Source: Ovis canadensis (taxonomy: Eukaryota; Chordata; Mammalia; Artiodactyla; Bovidae). From it: 64,000 bases of DNA. A program made the translations under genes and the position numbers. This document shows, piece after piece, positions 11,601 to 23,019 of this stretch (position 1 is the stretch's first letter; every line of letters begins with the position of its first letter). Where the stretch lies: contig NC_091245.1 of the NCBI RefSeq assembly GCF_042477335.2, positions 87,024,501 to 87,088,500 of the forward strand, written 5' to 3'. The notes under the pieces are model-generated. The model ran no database searches. It was not told where the DNA came from and saw only the letters and a program-made list of their open reading frames with translations.

Positions 11601-14600
11601 CTGTTTGCAACCCCATGGATTGTAGCCCGCCAGGCTCCTCTATCCATGGGAATTCTCCGGGCAAGAATACTAGAGGGGGTTGCCATGCCCTCCTCCAGGG
11701 GACCTTCCCAACCCAGCGATTAAACCCAGGTCTCCTCATTGCAGGCAGACTCTTTACCATCTGGGCCACCAGGGAAGCCCTGAAGAGGTATGTAAATACT
11801 AAGAAATTCTATCATGTTAGAAATGTTTTCTATTTTGATCTGACTGCTGGTTATAAGTATATATAAAATTCATCAAGCTGTTCAGTAGAGATTAGTATAA
11901 TTCACTGTAAGTTTTATATTTAAAAAAGGTAGGGGGGAATTCCCTGGTGGTCCAGTGACTAAGACACTCCACGCTCCCAATGCAGGGGGCCCAGATTCCA
12001 TCCCTTGTCAGGGAACTAGATCCCACATGCTGCCCCTAAAGATCCAGTGTGCAGCAACAAAGAGCCAGCAAATATATAAACAACAAAAGAAAGCAAAAAA
12101 AAAAAAAAGGAAGAGACTCCTAGAACACTTCTAAAAGTAGGAAGGAGTACATTAAGAATAATTCCTAAAAAAAAAAAAAAAAGAGTAATTCCTACTTAGG
12201 AGAAGCAAAAGCAGGCAGAACTAAGAAAGCAGACCAGGCCCGTGGAAGAAAAGAAAGGAGAAAAGAAAGGGATGACCCAGAAGCCAGTCTGGGATAGAGA
12301 AGTGCCCTGGAGGGTTTATCCTGGCAAGAATCTTTAGGTTCAGATACAGGAGGGAGAAAACAAACACAAGAGGCAATATTTTCTCCCTTCTCTTTTTTTT
12401 GGGACTCTGGAAAAAAAATCTTTTTAAGGTCATTTCAGATTTAAAGGGCTGCAAAAATAGCATGGAGTTCCAGAATCCCTATATCCAGTTTCCCCTTATG
12501 TTAACATCTTACACAACCAAAGACATTTATCAAAACTAAGAAACTAACACTGGTACAAGTACAGCACTTCTCAGATTGCACCAGTTTTCCCACTACTGTA
12601 CTTTTTCTGTTCCAGGATCCCACACTAGTTGTCGTGTCTCCTTAGTTTCCTCTGTTCTGTAACAGTTCCTCAAACTTTCCTTGTCTTTTACAACCTTGAC
12701 ACTTCTGAAGAATACTGGTCAGTTATCTTGTAGCGTGTCCTTCAGCTTCGGTTTATCTGATGTGTCCTCATGATTAGGTTGTGCTTATGCATTACTAGAA
12801 GGGAATCAGAGTGATGATGGACCCCTTAATGCACCATATTAGGAGTACCTAATGTCAACATATATTACTGGTGATACTAACTTTGATCACCTGACTAAAG
12901 TAATGTCTGCCAGGACTGGATTCTCCACTATAAATTTAATATTTTCTCTTAAATATTTTGAGGAAAATACTGTCATTAACATTGTGATGGGGAGAATTCA
13001 TCAGTAGGGAAACATACTTCACTGGAAAAGGAAAAACTTATTAGATAGGAAGTATGTAAACCGTATTTGGTTAAAGAGCCTGTAAAGACAAACAAATAGA
13101 GAAGTGAATGCTTTGAAATCTTGTGTTATATTAGCAAAAAATATTTTTAAAACAAAGAATGTCTAGAAGAACAGATCTTGGTCAAGATACATGAAAATTC
13201 AGGTAAGACAAAGAAACAGCTGTGAAGATTCCGAATTCTTGTCATCATAAAAATAAAGAAATCCAAGTGGAACAAAGGCTCTGGTAAGAAGTATGCTAGC
13301 ATCACTCTGCGATGCTCTGGTGCAGTAATCCTCTTATGCCTACCTAAGAAGTAACTGTGTTAGTCACTCAGTCGTGTCGACTCTTTGCGACCTCAAGGAC
13401 TGTAGCCCGCCAGGCTTCTCTGTCCATGGAATTCTCCAGGGAAGAATACTGGAGTGGAGTGCCATTCCCTCCTCAAGAGGAACTTCCCAACCAAGGGATC
13501 GAACCCTGGTCTCTTGCCTCGCAGGCAGATTCTTCACTGTTTGAGCTACAGGGAAGTCTCCATAAGAAGTAAAACCATATACGAATGGAGTAAATAACAT
13601 CAGAAATGGAATAATGAGCAGTCAACTTTAGGTGAGAAATTGAGATATAGGAAAGGATTTGAATGGCTTAAAAAACCAAACTACTTGACTCTGTAGTTTC
13701 AAGAGCATTTAGGAACTGCTTATGTCGGAACTGGCATAAGTAAACCAAGTGTTCCATGTGTTGCCTGATCTACACTCAACCATAACTATGTATAAAGGAC
13801 CAGGACTGGAAGATGGAGAGCATGTTCTCATGGTGCCTTTCAGGGGCTGGCCTGAATCATCAGTAATAGAATCAGCTCCTCTTGCCACTGCCATAAAAGG
13901 TCAAACCCGTCTACTGAAGGAGGAGAATAGACCCAAAACTTTATGATCTCCATGTCACTGGACTGCCTCACATTGTTCACCATCTTCCTGCCTTGTCCAT
14001 TGCCTTAGTTCAAAGTCCCAACTTAATTCCTACCCTCAGACCTGTTCAGGGTCCAACAGAACCTTCGGCTTACATTCAAAGGAGTCCCTGCTCCAACTGA
14101 TGAAAGGTAAGGAACAGGTAAAGTAACAGAGGTACGTTCTTACTTAGGACCTGAATTGAAACACTGATCACATGTATTTACTTAAAAAATTTAAAAACGT
14201 ATGTCTGTGTGAGCCCATATATACACACATATATATAAATATATAAATTGGGGTTAAATATATAAATTGGGGTTAGGATCATTACTATCTATGAATCACA
14301 GGTTAAACAGAATTTATACGGAAGTCTGAGAATAGTGTCCCTACAAGGAAACTATTAAAAAATCATTCTCAAGTACTACTTACATTCTTTAGAAAAAAGT
14401 CTCTTTCTTTTACCCTGTCCACCTTCTGCACCTCCTCCAATTTCTTCATTTTCTTCCTCAAACTGAAAGTTAAAACGTATAGATATGTCAAACACTGCTT
14501 CTGACATTTTAATAATTAGCATTTTTTTTTTTACATCTTCAACACCAGTATCATGCCAGAAAGCCTAAAGCAAGCAGCAAAAAACAATGAAACTTTAGCA

Positions 14601-15283
14601 TTTGGGGGGCATTAAAACTATCTCGCCCAACTTCAGACTCACGCAGGAGTGGCTTCTACAATGCCCCGTTAGGCATCGTACTGCTTCTCCTGGGGGAGTT
14701 CCAACGACCATACATTCTTTTTTTAAACTAAGTTGGCCTATTTCTAGATAGTTTTACTATTAAAAGAGTTTATATTGAATGAAAGCAAGCAAAACTAGTA
14801 TTTGTTAAGCATTTCCTACACAGTGCTAAGAACTTTCCTCAAGTAAACCTTAAGCCTATTTTATGACATGAAAACTGAGGCTCAATTACTTGCTCAGTGA
14901 CTTGAGTCCATTATTTTTCCACTACTTTACAGTAAAGTGTACAGTTTTCTTAGCACTTGAATTGTTGTTGCATAATGAGCCCTAACAAACACTAGCTTTG
15001 CCCCCTGATGATTCTCTAGGTGATTCAAAGGGTATCTGGCAAATATGAACCAAAGGTAAAGGGCGGGGAGCCACCTACTCCTCCTGCCCCGCTTACTAAA
15101 AGGATGAATCAGAAGAAAAAGGCTAGCCCGGGGAGAAGTCCCCGATTCTCTCGGCAGAATCACTGAGGTAAAGAAACCCAATTCTCCACTATGCTTCCGC
15201 TACTGTGCTCGAGGTAGTAAATTAAAAAGTAGGTTGGAACAGAGGCGGTCACTCACGGTGGGATCCTCTTCTTCATCTGCCAT
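8465..15283 (-). CDS. TAF13: TAF13, TFIID subunit 13 (whole coding span, four exons)
   Basis: TAF13 is a small histone-fold subunit of general transcription factor TFIID. It pairs with TAF11 and works in the nucleus at Pol II promoters. Coding exons on the minus strand are 15257-15283, 14384-14462, 9721-9818 and 8465-8635, giving 375 nt: 124 residues plus stop, the length I recall for human. All three introns are GT-AG and phases fit (0, 1, 0). The product begins MADEEEDPT, has an acidic then Gly-rich stretch, a basic KRKRLFSKE, the histone-fold core from about residue 30 (LRCMMYGFGDDQNPYTES), and ends KAFDEANYGS. The start is the only ATG fitting the family N-terminus. Intron 2 (9819-14383) holds a BovB 5' fragment, MIR, Bov-tA and CHR repeats. 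The coding sequence is intact. Confidence 0.97.
9721..9818 (-). CDS. TAF13: TAF13 coding exon 3
   Basis: Acceptor TTTTTACAG. Completes the Leu codon and encodes RCMMYGFGDDQNPYTES through VIEFITEM, the first half of the histone fold. 98 nt, ending in phase 0 at a GTAAGA donor. Confidence 0.97.
10430..11132 (+). mobile_element. BovB LINE, 5' portion only
   Basis: Matches the 5' part of BovB (TCATGGATCACTGTCTTCTC near 10443, GAGAGTTCTGACAAAACGTG near 10538, then endonuclease-region text). It stops around CAAGTCTTTGCCCCAACCA. No BovB 3' end follows, which is unusual because LINE copies normally lose the 5' end. It is diverged and non-coding. Confidence 0.8.
11145..11345 (-). repeat. MIR SINE
   Basis: The minus strand reads as MIR. 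Core features visible on the plus strand are ATCCCCATTATATACAGATG and CCAAGGTCACACAGCTAGTG, then CTGGCTCCAGAGTCTATACT. Old and diverged. Confidence 0.85.
11567..11781 (-). mobile_element. Bov-tA SINE
   Basis: Full-length-looking reverse copy. It runs from the BovB-like 3' part (GTTGCTCAGTCATGTCCAAC) to the tRNA-like head (CTGGGCCACCAGGGAAGCCC). Confidence 0.92.
11937..12118 (+). mobile_element. CHR-type tRNA-Glu SINE
   Basis: Begins GAATTCCCTGGTGGTCCAGT and ends in an A-run near 12100-12112. Lies in TAF13 intron 2. Confidence 0.85.
12470..12960. repeat. Possible ancient L1-type repeat
   Basis: Text such as CCCCTTATGTTAACATCTTA and AACACTGGTACAAGTACAGC resembles old mammalian L1 sequence as I remember it. 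Orientation and subfamily are not assigned. Confidence 0.35.
13350..13560 (-). mobile_element. Bov-tA SINE
   Basis: Reverse copy with GTGTTAGTCACTCAGTCGTG at the 3' part and a tRNA-like head around GGGATCGAACCCTGGTCTC, ending TACAGGGAAGTCTCC. Lies in TAF13 intron 2. Confidence 0.92.
14384..14462 (-). CDS. TAF13: TAF13 coding exon 2
   Basis: Follows a CTTTCAG acceptor and encodes FEEENEEIGGG through KRKRLFSKE plus the first base of a Leu codon. Donor GTAAGT at 14378-14383. 79 nt, ending in phase 1. Confidence 0.96.
14800..14905 (-). repeat. MIR SINE fragment
   Basis: Reverse MIR text: TTAAGCATTTCCTACACAGT, then CCTATTTTATGACATGAAAA and CTGAGGCTCAATTACTTGCT. Short and diverged. Confidence 0.7.
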
Positions 15284-15440
15284 CCCACCAGCCAGCCGCC
15301 TCCACTGCGCGCCCGCCTTCCTCGGAGAGCTTTTTACTACTTCCGCTGCCTCATTTCCGGTGACGAGAGGGGCCGGGGCGGGGCCTAGCGGAACCTCCCC
15401 TGTGGAAGAGGAACAAGCACCTCCCGCCCAGCGGTGAAAC
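15060..15440 (-). promoter_or_regulatory. TAF13: TAF13 promoter, CpG-rich
   Basis: GC- and CpG-rich block around the TAF13 start codon. Upstream on the minus strand lie two ETS-type cores (ACTTCCG near 15338 and TTTCCGG near 15354 on the plus strand) and no TATA box, as expected for a housekeeping promoter. The transcription start is probably within 15290-15370, by inference. Confidence 0.7.
15257..15283 (-). CDS. TAF13: TAF13 coding exon 1
   Basis: Encodes MADEEEDPT (9 codons) and ends in phase 0 at a GTGAGT donor (15251-15256). It lies in a CpG-rich promoter region. Confidence 0.95.
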
Positions 15441-15662
15441 CTGAACAGCGAAGGATAGTCTTGGAAAGTAGGAATTAAACATTAGCATAGAAAAGGGATG
15501 AGCTAGATGGCGTGTATCTCGTTGTCACCTTGAGCTTTCTTCTGCGTATCAGATCTCCGCTTCCTGATTCGGTCCTGTGAAGCTTTGGATCATTGAGGGG
15601 CTAGACAGGGGTGAATTTAAACAATTTGAACAACTTAGAGTTCCACTATGATTTATTGCCAG

Positions 15663-17728
15663 GGCTTCCCTGGTGACTCAGATGGTAAAGAATCTGCTTT
15701 CAGTGGAAGACCTGGGTCCGATCTCTGTGTAGGGAAGATCCCTTGGAGAAGGAAATGGCAAACCACTACAGTATTCCTGCCTGGGAAATCCCAAGGACAA
15801 AGGAGCCTGGCGGGCTGCAGTCCAGTTCAGTTCAGTCGCTCAGTCGTGTCCGACTCTTTGCGACCCCATGAGCCAGAGCACGCCAGGCCTCCCTGTCCAT
15901 CACTAACTCCCGGAGTTTACCCAAACTCATGTCCACTGAGTCGGTGATGCCATCCAGCCATCTCATCCTCTGTCGTACTCTTCTCCTGCCCTCAATCTTT
16001 CGCAGCATCAGGGTCTTTCCAAATGAGTCAGCCCTTCACATCAGGGGGCCAAAGTATTGGAGTTTCAGCTTCAACATCAGTCCTTCCAATGAACAGCCAG
16101 ATCTCCCTAAGGATGGACTGATTGGATCTCCTTACAGTCCACGGGACTCTCAAGAGTCTTCTCCAACACCACAGTTCAAAATTATCAATTCTTTGGCGCT
16201 CAGCTTTCTTTATAGTCCAACTCTCACATCCATACACGACTACTGGAAAAACCATAGCTTTGACTAGACGAACCTTTGTTCACAAAGTTATGGCTCTGCT
16301 TTTTAATATGCTGTCTAGGTTGGTCATAACTTTCCTTCCAAGGAGTAAGCGTCTTTTAATTTCATGGCTGCAATCACCATCTGCAGTGATTTTGGGGCCC
16401 CCAAAAACAAAGTCAGCCACTGTTTCCACATCTATTTGCCATGAAATGATGGGACTGGATGCCATGATCTTAGTTTTCTGAATGTTGAGCTTTAAGCCAA
16501 CTTTTTCACACTCCTCTTTCACTTTTATCAAGAGGCTCTTTAGTTCTTCACTTTCTGCCATAAGGGTGGTGTCATCTGCATATCTGAGGTTAGTGATTTT
16601 CTCCTAGCAATCTTGATTCCAGCTTGTGCTTCTTCCAGCCCAGCGTGTCTCATGATGTACTCTGCATATAAGTTAAATAAGCAGGATGACAATATTACAG
16701 CCTTGACGTACTCCTTTTCCTATTTGGAACCAGTCTGTTGTTCCATGTCCAGTTCTAACTGTCGCTTCCTGACCTGCATACAGGTTTCTCAAGAGGCAGG
16801 TCAGGTGGTCTGGTATTCCCATCTCTTTCAGAATTTTTCAGTTTTTTGTGATCCACACACACAGTCAAAGGCTTTGACATAGTCAATAAAGCAGAAATAG
16901 ATGTTTTTCTGGAACTTTCTTGCTTTTTCGATGATCCAGCTGATGTTGGTAATTTGATCTGTGGTTCCTCTGCCTTTTCTAAAACCAGCTTGAACATCTG
17001 GAAGTTCATGGTTCACGTATTGCTGAAGCCTGGCTTGGAGAATTTTGAGACTTACTTTACTAGCGTGTGAGATGAGTACAATTGTGTGGTAGTTTGGGCA
17101 TTCTTTGGCATTGCCTTTCTTTAGGATTGGAATGAAAACTGACCTTTTCCAGTCCTGTGGCCATTGCCGAGTTTTCCAAATTTGCTGGCATATTGAGTGC
17201 AGCACTTTCACAGCATCATCTTTTCAGATTTGAAATAGCTCAACTGGAATGCCATCACCTCCACTAGCTTTGTTAGTAGTGATGCTTTCTAAGGCCCACT
17301 TGACTTCACATTCCAGGATGTCTGGCTCTAGGTGAGTGATCATACCACTGTGATTATCCAGGTCGTGAAGATCTTTTTTGTACAGTTCTTCTATGTATTC
17401 TTGCCACCTCTTCTTAATATCTTCTGCTTCTGTTAGGTCCATACCATTTCTGTCCATTATTGAGCCAGTCTTTGCATGAAGTGTTCCCTTGGTGTCTCTA
17501 ATTTTCTTGAAGAGATCTCTAGTCTTTCCCATTCTGTTGTTTTCCTCTATTTCTTTCTATTGATCGCTGAGAAAGGCCTTCTTATCTCTCCTTGCTATCC
17601 TTTGGAACTCTGCATTAAAATGGGTATATCTTTCCTTTTCGCCCCTGCTTTTCACTTCTATTCTTTTCACAGCTATTTGTAAAGCTACAGTCCATGGGGT
17701 TGGACACAACTGAGCAACTATCACACAC
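15663..17728 (+). mobile_element. Bov-tA SINE split by a BovB insertion
   Basis: The SINE head (GGCTTCCCTGGTGACTCAGA) runs to about 15824, and its tail resumes at about 17684 (CTACAGTCCATGGGGTTGG) and ends near 17728. The 14-bp target repeat ATGATTTATTGCCA flanks the whole at 15649-15662 and 17729-17742. Confidence 0.9.
15825..17683 (-). mobile_element. BovB LINE inside a SINE
   Basis: Reverse 5'-truncated copy. Its 3' end (TTCAGTTCAGTCGCTCAG) is at the low coordinate and it extends to the ORF2 linker near 17680. Flanked by the 11-bp repeat GCT(G/A)CAGTCCA at 15814-15824 and 17684-17694. Reverse-frame pieces show KASGGDGIPVELFQI, AGFRKGRGTTDQITN and FIDYVKAFDCV. Several frame breaks make it inactive. 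Confidence 0.95.
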
Positions 17729-17742
17729 ATGATTTATTGCCA

Positions 17743-18212
17743 AACTCTTTTTTGGTTATTGAGGATATTGTACTTCGCTACCAGTTCTCAAGGAAGTGTT
17801 ATCTCCCCTTAGACTGAAGATTTAATTTTTATGGGCTTGTTTGTTGTTCTTTTTAAACAGAACAGTGCTTGGGAAAACCATGGGCATTAGAATGCTAAAG
17901 TTAGGGATACAAGAGATGATGTCATGCAGGGAAAAATTGCTTCACAATACAGTATTTCTGAATGTCCTGCTAAACATCCCCATGAATTAAAAAAAAAATC
18001 TGCTCATAATTAGCTAGGTCTGGAACATAACTTTGTCAATATATAAATACAAGGCATTTTCCTATGCTTTTTAAGATACATTGAATTTTCCTGAAATGCA
18101 ACTATGAGATAGTAGAAAGTATATATATTGGTCTCTGCCCAAACCTCCTTCTCCCTCCTCCACCTGCTTCCTGGCCCAGAGCACCTAAAATGCTTGTAAT
18201 TTGTTAGGTGAT
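17743..18212. other. Unique intergenic sequence
   Basis: No gene or repeat recognised. The minus-strand open frame at 18010-18249 has no family features and runs into a SINE fragment. Confidence 0.45.
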
Positions 18213-18290
18213 AAGAGCAGACAGGGAGGCTTGATGTGCTGCAGTGCATAGGGTCACCAAGAGTTGGATATGACTTAGCAACTGAACAAC
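18213..18290 (+). mobile_element. Bov-tA/BovB-tail SINE fragment
   Basis: Only the 3' part is present: GAGGCTTGATGTGCTGCAGT through GACTTAGCAACTGAACAAC. The tRNA-like head is missing. Confidence 0.8.
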
Positions 18291-18354
18291 AAAAAAGAGC
18301 GCTAGAACAGTTCTGTTCTAGAGCTGGTCTTTGACATCCACTCTACAATCCCTC

Positions 18355-18355
<1 letters not shown>

Positions 18356-18390
<35 letters not shown>
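18356..18390 (+). repeat. (CA)n microsatellite
   Basis: About 17 uninterrupted CA units, likely polymorphic. A shorter CA run lies at 20491-20509. Confidence 0.97.
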
Positions 18391-18393
<3 letters not shown>

Positions 18394-18449
18394 GGCTACT
18401 AAAATCCTTATAAATTCCTAAGTCATAACAACATTAGGAGCTTCTTTTG

Positions 18450-18975
18450 TTATAATGAGGCAACTCTGGGTGGGCTCCTGGATGGCTCTTGCATGGGAAC
18501 TGGTCACCAGAAAAACCAAGCCATGATTAGAAGTTTGGAATTGTCAGCCCTCTCCAGAGGAGGGGATAGGAACTAGAAATAGAATTAGTAATTAATCATA
18601 CCTGCATAAGGCACCACAGTTCCAGTAGTAGGAGTTTCAGAGAGTGTCCAGGTTGTGGAACACATCCACTTGCCTGGAGGATGATGCACCCCCAACTTCA
18701 TGGAGGCAGAAGCTCTGTGCTCAGGACCCTCCCAGACCTTGCCCCATGTGTCTCCTCATCTGCATCCTTTATGATACCCTTGTGTTTCCCTGAATTTTGT
18801 GAGTTGTTCTAGGAAATAACCAAATCCAAGGGGGAGGAGGTCATGGAAGACTCTGATTTTTAGCCAGGTCAGACAGAAGTTGTGGGTAGCCTGGGGCCCT
18901 ACGACTATCCATTGACATCTAAAGTTAGGAGCACTCTTGTAGGACTGACCCCTTGATCAGTGGGGTCTGACACTG
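18450..18975. repeat. Ancient interspersed repeat, family not assigned
   Basis: The text (GGAACACATCCACTTGCCTG, GATGCACCCCCAACTTCATG, GTCTCCTCATCTGCATCC, TTTGTGAGTTGTTCTAGG) resembles a common old mammalian repeat as I remember it, possibly LTR-derived. I cannot name it with confidence. No coding capacity. Confidence 0.4.
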
Positions 18976-19193
18976 AAAAAAAGGGAAAGTGTTAGTTACT
19001 CAGTTATGTCCGACTCTGTGCGACCCCATGGACTTTAGCCCACCAGGCTCCTCTGTCCATGGGATTTTCCAGGGAAGAAGACTGGAGCAGGTAGCCATTT
19101 CCTCCTTTAGGAGGTCTTCCCGACCCAGGGATTGAACCCACATCTTTTGCATTGATAGGTGGATTCTTTACCACTGAGCCAGCTGGGAAAACC
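18976..19193 (-). mobile_element. Bov-tA SINE
   Basis: Reverse copy: GTGTTAGTTACTCAGTTATG at the 3' part and a tRNA-like head ending GAGCCAGCTGGGAAAACC. Confidence 0.92.
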
Positions 19194-19289
19194 TATTGAA
19201 ACACATATTATTATAATTTACTATCTTTATTTTACCTTTATATAATAGTGAGGACATTATATTTTGTAGTTTTTAGTTATGTGGGTAGT

Positions 19290-20200
19290 TAGGTTAGTTA
19301 TTACTGTAAAACAAATTATCCCCAAACTTGGTTTGAAACAGTGACCATTTATCACACAGTTTCTGTGGGTCAGGAATCTGAATGCAATTCAGATGGATGC
19401 CTCTGGCTCAAGGTCCTTATGCTGCAGTCAAGGTGTTGGTTGGGCCTCAGTCTGATCTGAAGTATTGATAGGGAAGGATCCGCTTCCAAAATCACGCACA
19501 TTGTTGTCAACAGGATTCAGTTACTTCAGTTTGTCAGATTAAGGACCTCAGTTCCTCTCTGGCTATCACCAGAGCCCTCCCTCCATTCCTTGTCATGTCA
19601 ACTTCCTAGGGTAGCTGACAACACAGCAGCTGGCTTCTCTCAGAGCAAGTGAGGGAGAGAACCAGGAAGCACACCCAGGACTACAGTTTTTTGGTAACCT
19701 AACCTACTAACCTTGGAAATGACATTCCATCTCTTCTATGCTATTCACTAGAAGTCGCTACGTGCAGCCCACACTCAGAAGAGGGGATTACACAAGGATG
19801 CGCCTAGCAGGAGGCAAACATCTGAGAGGCTGCCTACCACAGTTCAGTTCAGTCGCTCAGGCGTGTCCGACCTTTTGCGACGCCATGAATCGCAGCACGC
19901 CAGGCCTCCCTGTCCATCACCAACTCCCGGAGTTCACTCAAACTCACGTCCATCGAGTCGGTGATGCCATCCAGCCATCTCATCCTCTGTCATCCCCTTC
20001 TCCTCCTGCCCCCAATCCCTCCCAGCATCAGAGTCTTTTCCAGTGAGTCAACTCTTCGCATGAGGTGGCCAAAGTACTGGAGCTTCAGCTTTAGCATCAT
20101 TCCTTCCAAAGAACACCCAGGACTGATCTCCTTTAGAATGGACTGGTTGGATCTCCTTGCCTACCACAGTAAGTTATATTAATTGTGAATTTCATTTAGA
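19290..20200. repeat. Ancient interspersed repeat split by a BovB
   Basis: 19290-19842 resembles the block at 58430-58880 (shared CACAGTTTCTGTGGGTCAGG and matching later text). The two are diverged copies of one old mammalian family that I cannot name with confidence. A BovB lies at its GCTGCCTACCACAG end. Confidence 0.5.
19843..20157 (-). mobile_element. BovB LINE, short 3' fragment
   Basis: Reverse 3' end of BovB, about 315 bp, flanked by the perfect 12-bp target repeat TGCCTACCACAG at 19831-19842 and 20158-20169. It is a clean, heavily 5'-truncated insertion. Confidence 0.95.
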
Positions 20201-20572
20201 ATAATAAAGGAGACATTCTGTTTTTTGTTTAAGGAGGATTGTTGGGTCTGAAAGGGTTGAGAACTGGTATGTGAAGTATCGATGAAACACTGGCCTTGTC
20301 CAGGGAATCATGTATAAAATATCCACAGTGTTCACTATGAGGGAAATGGATAGGTAAAATGTGCTGGATGTGCACCAAGGCATACTATGCAACAATCAGA
20401 AGCAATAGACTAGCAACACAGATAGAGCTTAGAAATATACTGCTAAATTCAAAACGTAAGAAATACAATAAGAGTATAACAAAAGACCAAACACACACAC
20501 ACACACACAAAATACATATTTTTATAGGATCACATAAAAAAAGCATAGACATCAAATACATTAGAAAGGTTG

Positions 20573-21055
20573 TGTTAGGGGAAGCACACTGATGGAAACC
20601 ATCCACCTGGCCAGGCACCCTAGTAACCATTTGCACGAGTTGTCTTATGACAGGAGGTCCTGCCAAGGAACACGGAACTAATAAGCCACCACCAACCGGA
20701 AGAGTTTGGGAGACACCACGTGTCCAACCACTTCCCGGAATCCTTCCCACTGGCATCTATCTTGGCTGAGTAATGTGTGCACCACCAGGAAGGACTCTGA
20801 GTCAGAATGATTGGCTAAAGACAACCCGGAAACTAATCCCATCAATATAAAACCCTAGACTGAACCACAGTCTGAACCACAGTGGCAGAGCAGTTCTCCT
20901 GGGTTCCCTTACCCTACTGCTGTCTGCCTGGGCACCCTTTCCCAATAAAGGGTTTGTCTTGCTTTGTCAGCACATGTCTCCTCAGACAATTCATTTCCAA
21001 GTGTTAGACTAGAGCCCAGTTTCGGGCCCTGGAAGGGGTCCCCCTTCCTGCAACA
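20573..21055 (+). mobile_element. Solo LTR of a ruminant endogenous retrovirus
   Basis: 483 bp, starting TGTTAGG and ending GCAACA, flanked by the 4-bp repeat GTTG at 20569-20572 and 21056-21059. A TATA box (TATAAAA, 20846-20852) precedes an AATAAA (20944-20949), giving the U3-R-U5 order on the plus strand. No internal viral region remains: the provirus has collapsed to one LTR. It looks whole as an LTR and much younger than the MaLR pieces. The family name is not certain; a 4-bp repeat suggests class I. Confidence 0.8.
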
Positions 21056-21254
21056 GTTGCAGGGGAGGAGAAATGAGAATAGGGATAAAGAGAGTACATA
21101 AGACACATGACAAGTGAAGGACTTTTGGGCAGAGTCAATTACAATACTATGTCATCAACAGTGCAGTGTGAATAAGCCAGCATTCTGAGCCTGAGATCCA
21201 AAATGTAAAGGGGAAAAATTCAGTGTTGTGAATAGAGCAGAAATAAAGCCCAGA

Positions 21255-21904
21255 CTTCCATATGACCCTGCAATCCCACTCCTGGGCATACATCTGGAGA
21301 AAAATTTGATCCAAAAGGATACATTCAGCCCAGTGTTCACTGCAGCACTGCTTACAATAGCCAAGGCATGGAAGCAATCTAAATGTCCATCGACAGAAAA
21401 ATGGATAAAGATATGGTACATATACACAACAGAATATTACTCAGCCATTAAAAAGAATGAAATAATGCCATTTGCAGCAACATGGATGGACCTAGAGTGT
21501 TAATGCTGAGTGAAATAAGTCAGACAGAGGAGAAATATCCTTTTACATTCCTTATATGTGGAATCTAAAAAGAAATTATACAAATGAACTTACAAAACAG
21601 AAAGAGACTCACAAACTTAGAATTTATGGTTGCTGGGGAGAAGGGATAGTTAGGGACTCTGGGAAGGTCACGTACACACTGCTATATTTAAAATGGATAA
21701 CCAACAAGGACCTACAGCACATGGAACTCTGTTCACTGTTATATGCCAGCCTGGATGCGAGGGTATTTGGAGGATACATGTATATGTATGGCTGAGTCCC
21801 TTTCACTGTTCACCTGAAACTACCACAACATTGTTAATCGGCTACACCCCAATACAAAACAAAAAGTTTAAAGTGTGAAAAACAAATAAATTTTAAAAAG
21901 AAAA
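21255..21904 (+). mobile_element. L1 LINE, 3' end with tail
   Basis: The frame at 21228-21503 encodes the L1 ORF2 C-terminus ([35 protein letters not shown]), followed by a 3' UTR and an A-rich tail. The 10-bp repeat AAAGCCCAGA at 21245-21254 and 21905-21914 marks the insertion. 5'-truncated and inactive. Confidence 0.93.
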
Positions 21905-21914
21905 AAAGCCCAGA

Positions 21915-23019
21915 GAGTGAAAAGGCAAGGTGTACTTCTACAAGATGTTTCAGGTGGGTTGCCAGAGTCCAGTTTGTTGGGTGGAGATGCAGAAAATGAG
22001 GCTGGAAGGAAACTGGAGTGTGAGTTTGTGAGTGGCCTTGAATGTTCTTTTCCGAGACTGAACTTCATTCAAAGTGCAGAGTCCCTGAGAGATTGTTAAG
22101 CAGAAGAGTCACATAACCCATCTTTAAAAAAGAAATCATGTTAGCAGGGAGACCACCTAGGATGAGAGCTGATTAGAACCTGAATTAAGATGGAGGAATT
22201 TTAGGAATAGAATTCACAGGACTTTGCACCTGAATCAATCTGAGAGCTATGGAGAGAGAGGTTTATATCCAGACGGAACGCTATTAATATGAATTGGAAA
22301 GTAAAATGGAAAAGCAACAGGGGAGGGGAGGAAATGAATTCAGTCTGAACTTAAGAGTCCAAAGGTGTCCTGTAGGCAAATGGAGGTGCAGGTCTGGAAA
22401 TCCACAGAGAAATCAGGACTAAGAAAATGGCATGGGGGACATCAACACAGCAGTGATAGTTAGACACTGTACAGAAACAAAAGTGAGAGAAGGGAGGCAT
22501 TGGGTAGGTCCTCAGAAACAGACTTCAAGGGACAAAGAGAAAAGAAATGGTCTACCAGGCAACAAAAGATAAAAGAAGAATAAAGATGAAGAATATGCAG
22601 CTGACCCTTGAACAACATAGGTTTGAACTGTGTGGGTTTACTTATATGTGGATTTTTCTCAATAAATACCTGCTGCAATGTTATTTTTCAGCATTACCTT
22701 CACAAACTCTATACTCCAGTTCCACAAGGCCACTGTCAGTTATTCATGCAACAAATATTTACCAAGTGATGAACAGCACTTTATTAGGACTGTGGCAAAA
22801 ATGATAATATAAATACCACAGTTCCGGGTTCACGAACCTTACGGTATAGGGGGAGACATGGACGAAATAGGTACTGTATGCTTTAGAAACTTATGATGGG
22901 GAAAAGGGATCCAAGAAGGTCAGTAAAGCCTCCCTTGTGCAAATAATGTTTGAGCTGAGACCTGAGAGATGTTTGGAGTTAGGCAGTGAAAGAGGAAGGG
23001 AAAAGGGTGCTGTGCCCCA
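21915..23019. other. Intergenic sequence, nothing firm
   Basis: Old, purine-rich sequence. Parts at about 22000-22450 and 22740-22870 may be worn L2-like repeats, but I cannot align them. No gene recognised. Confidence 0.35.

Noticed and set aside
13749-13946. 65-codon frame in TAF13 intron 2
   Set aside because: No similarity that I recognise, and TAF13 exons 2 and 3 join correctly without it.
21228-21503. 91-codon frame [10 protein letters not shown]... as a gene
   Set aside because: It is the L1 ORF2 C-terminus next to an L1 3' UTR and A tail.
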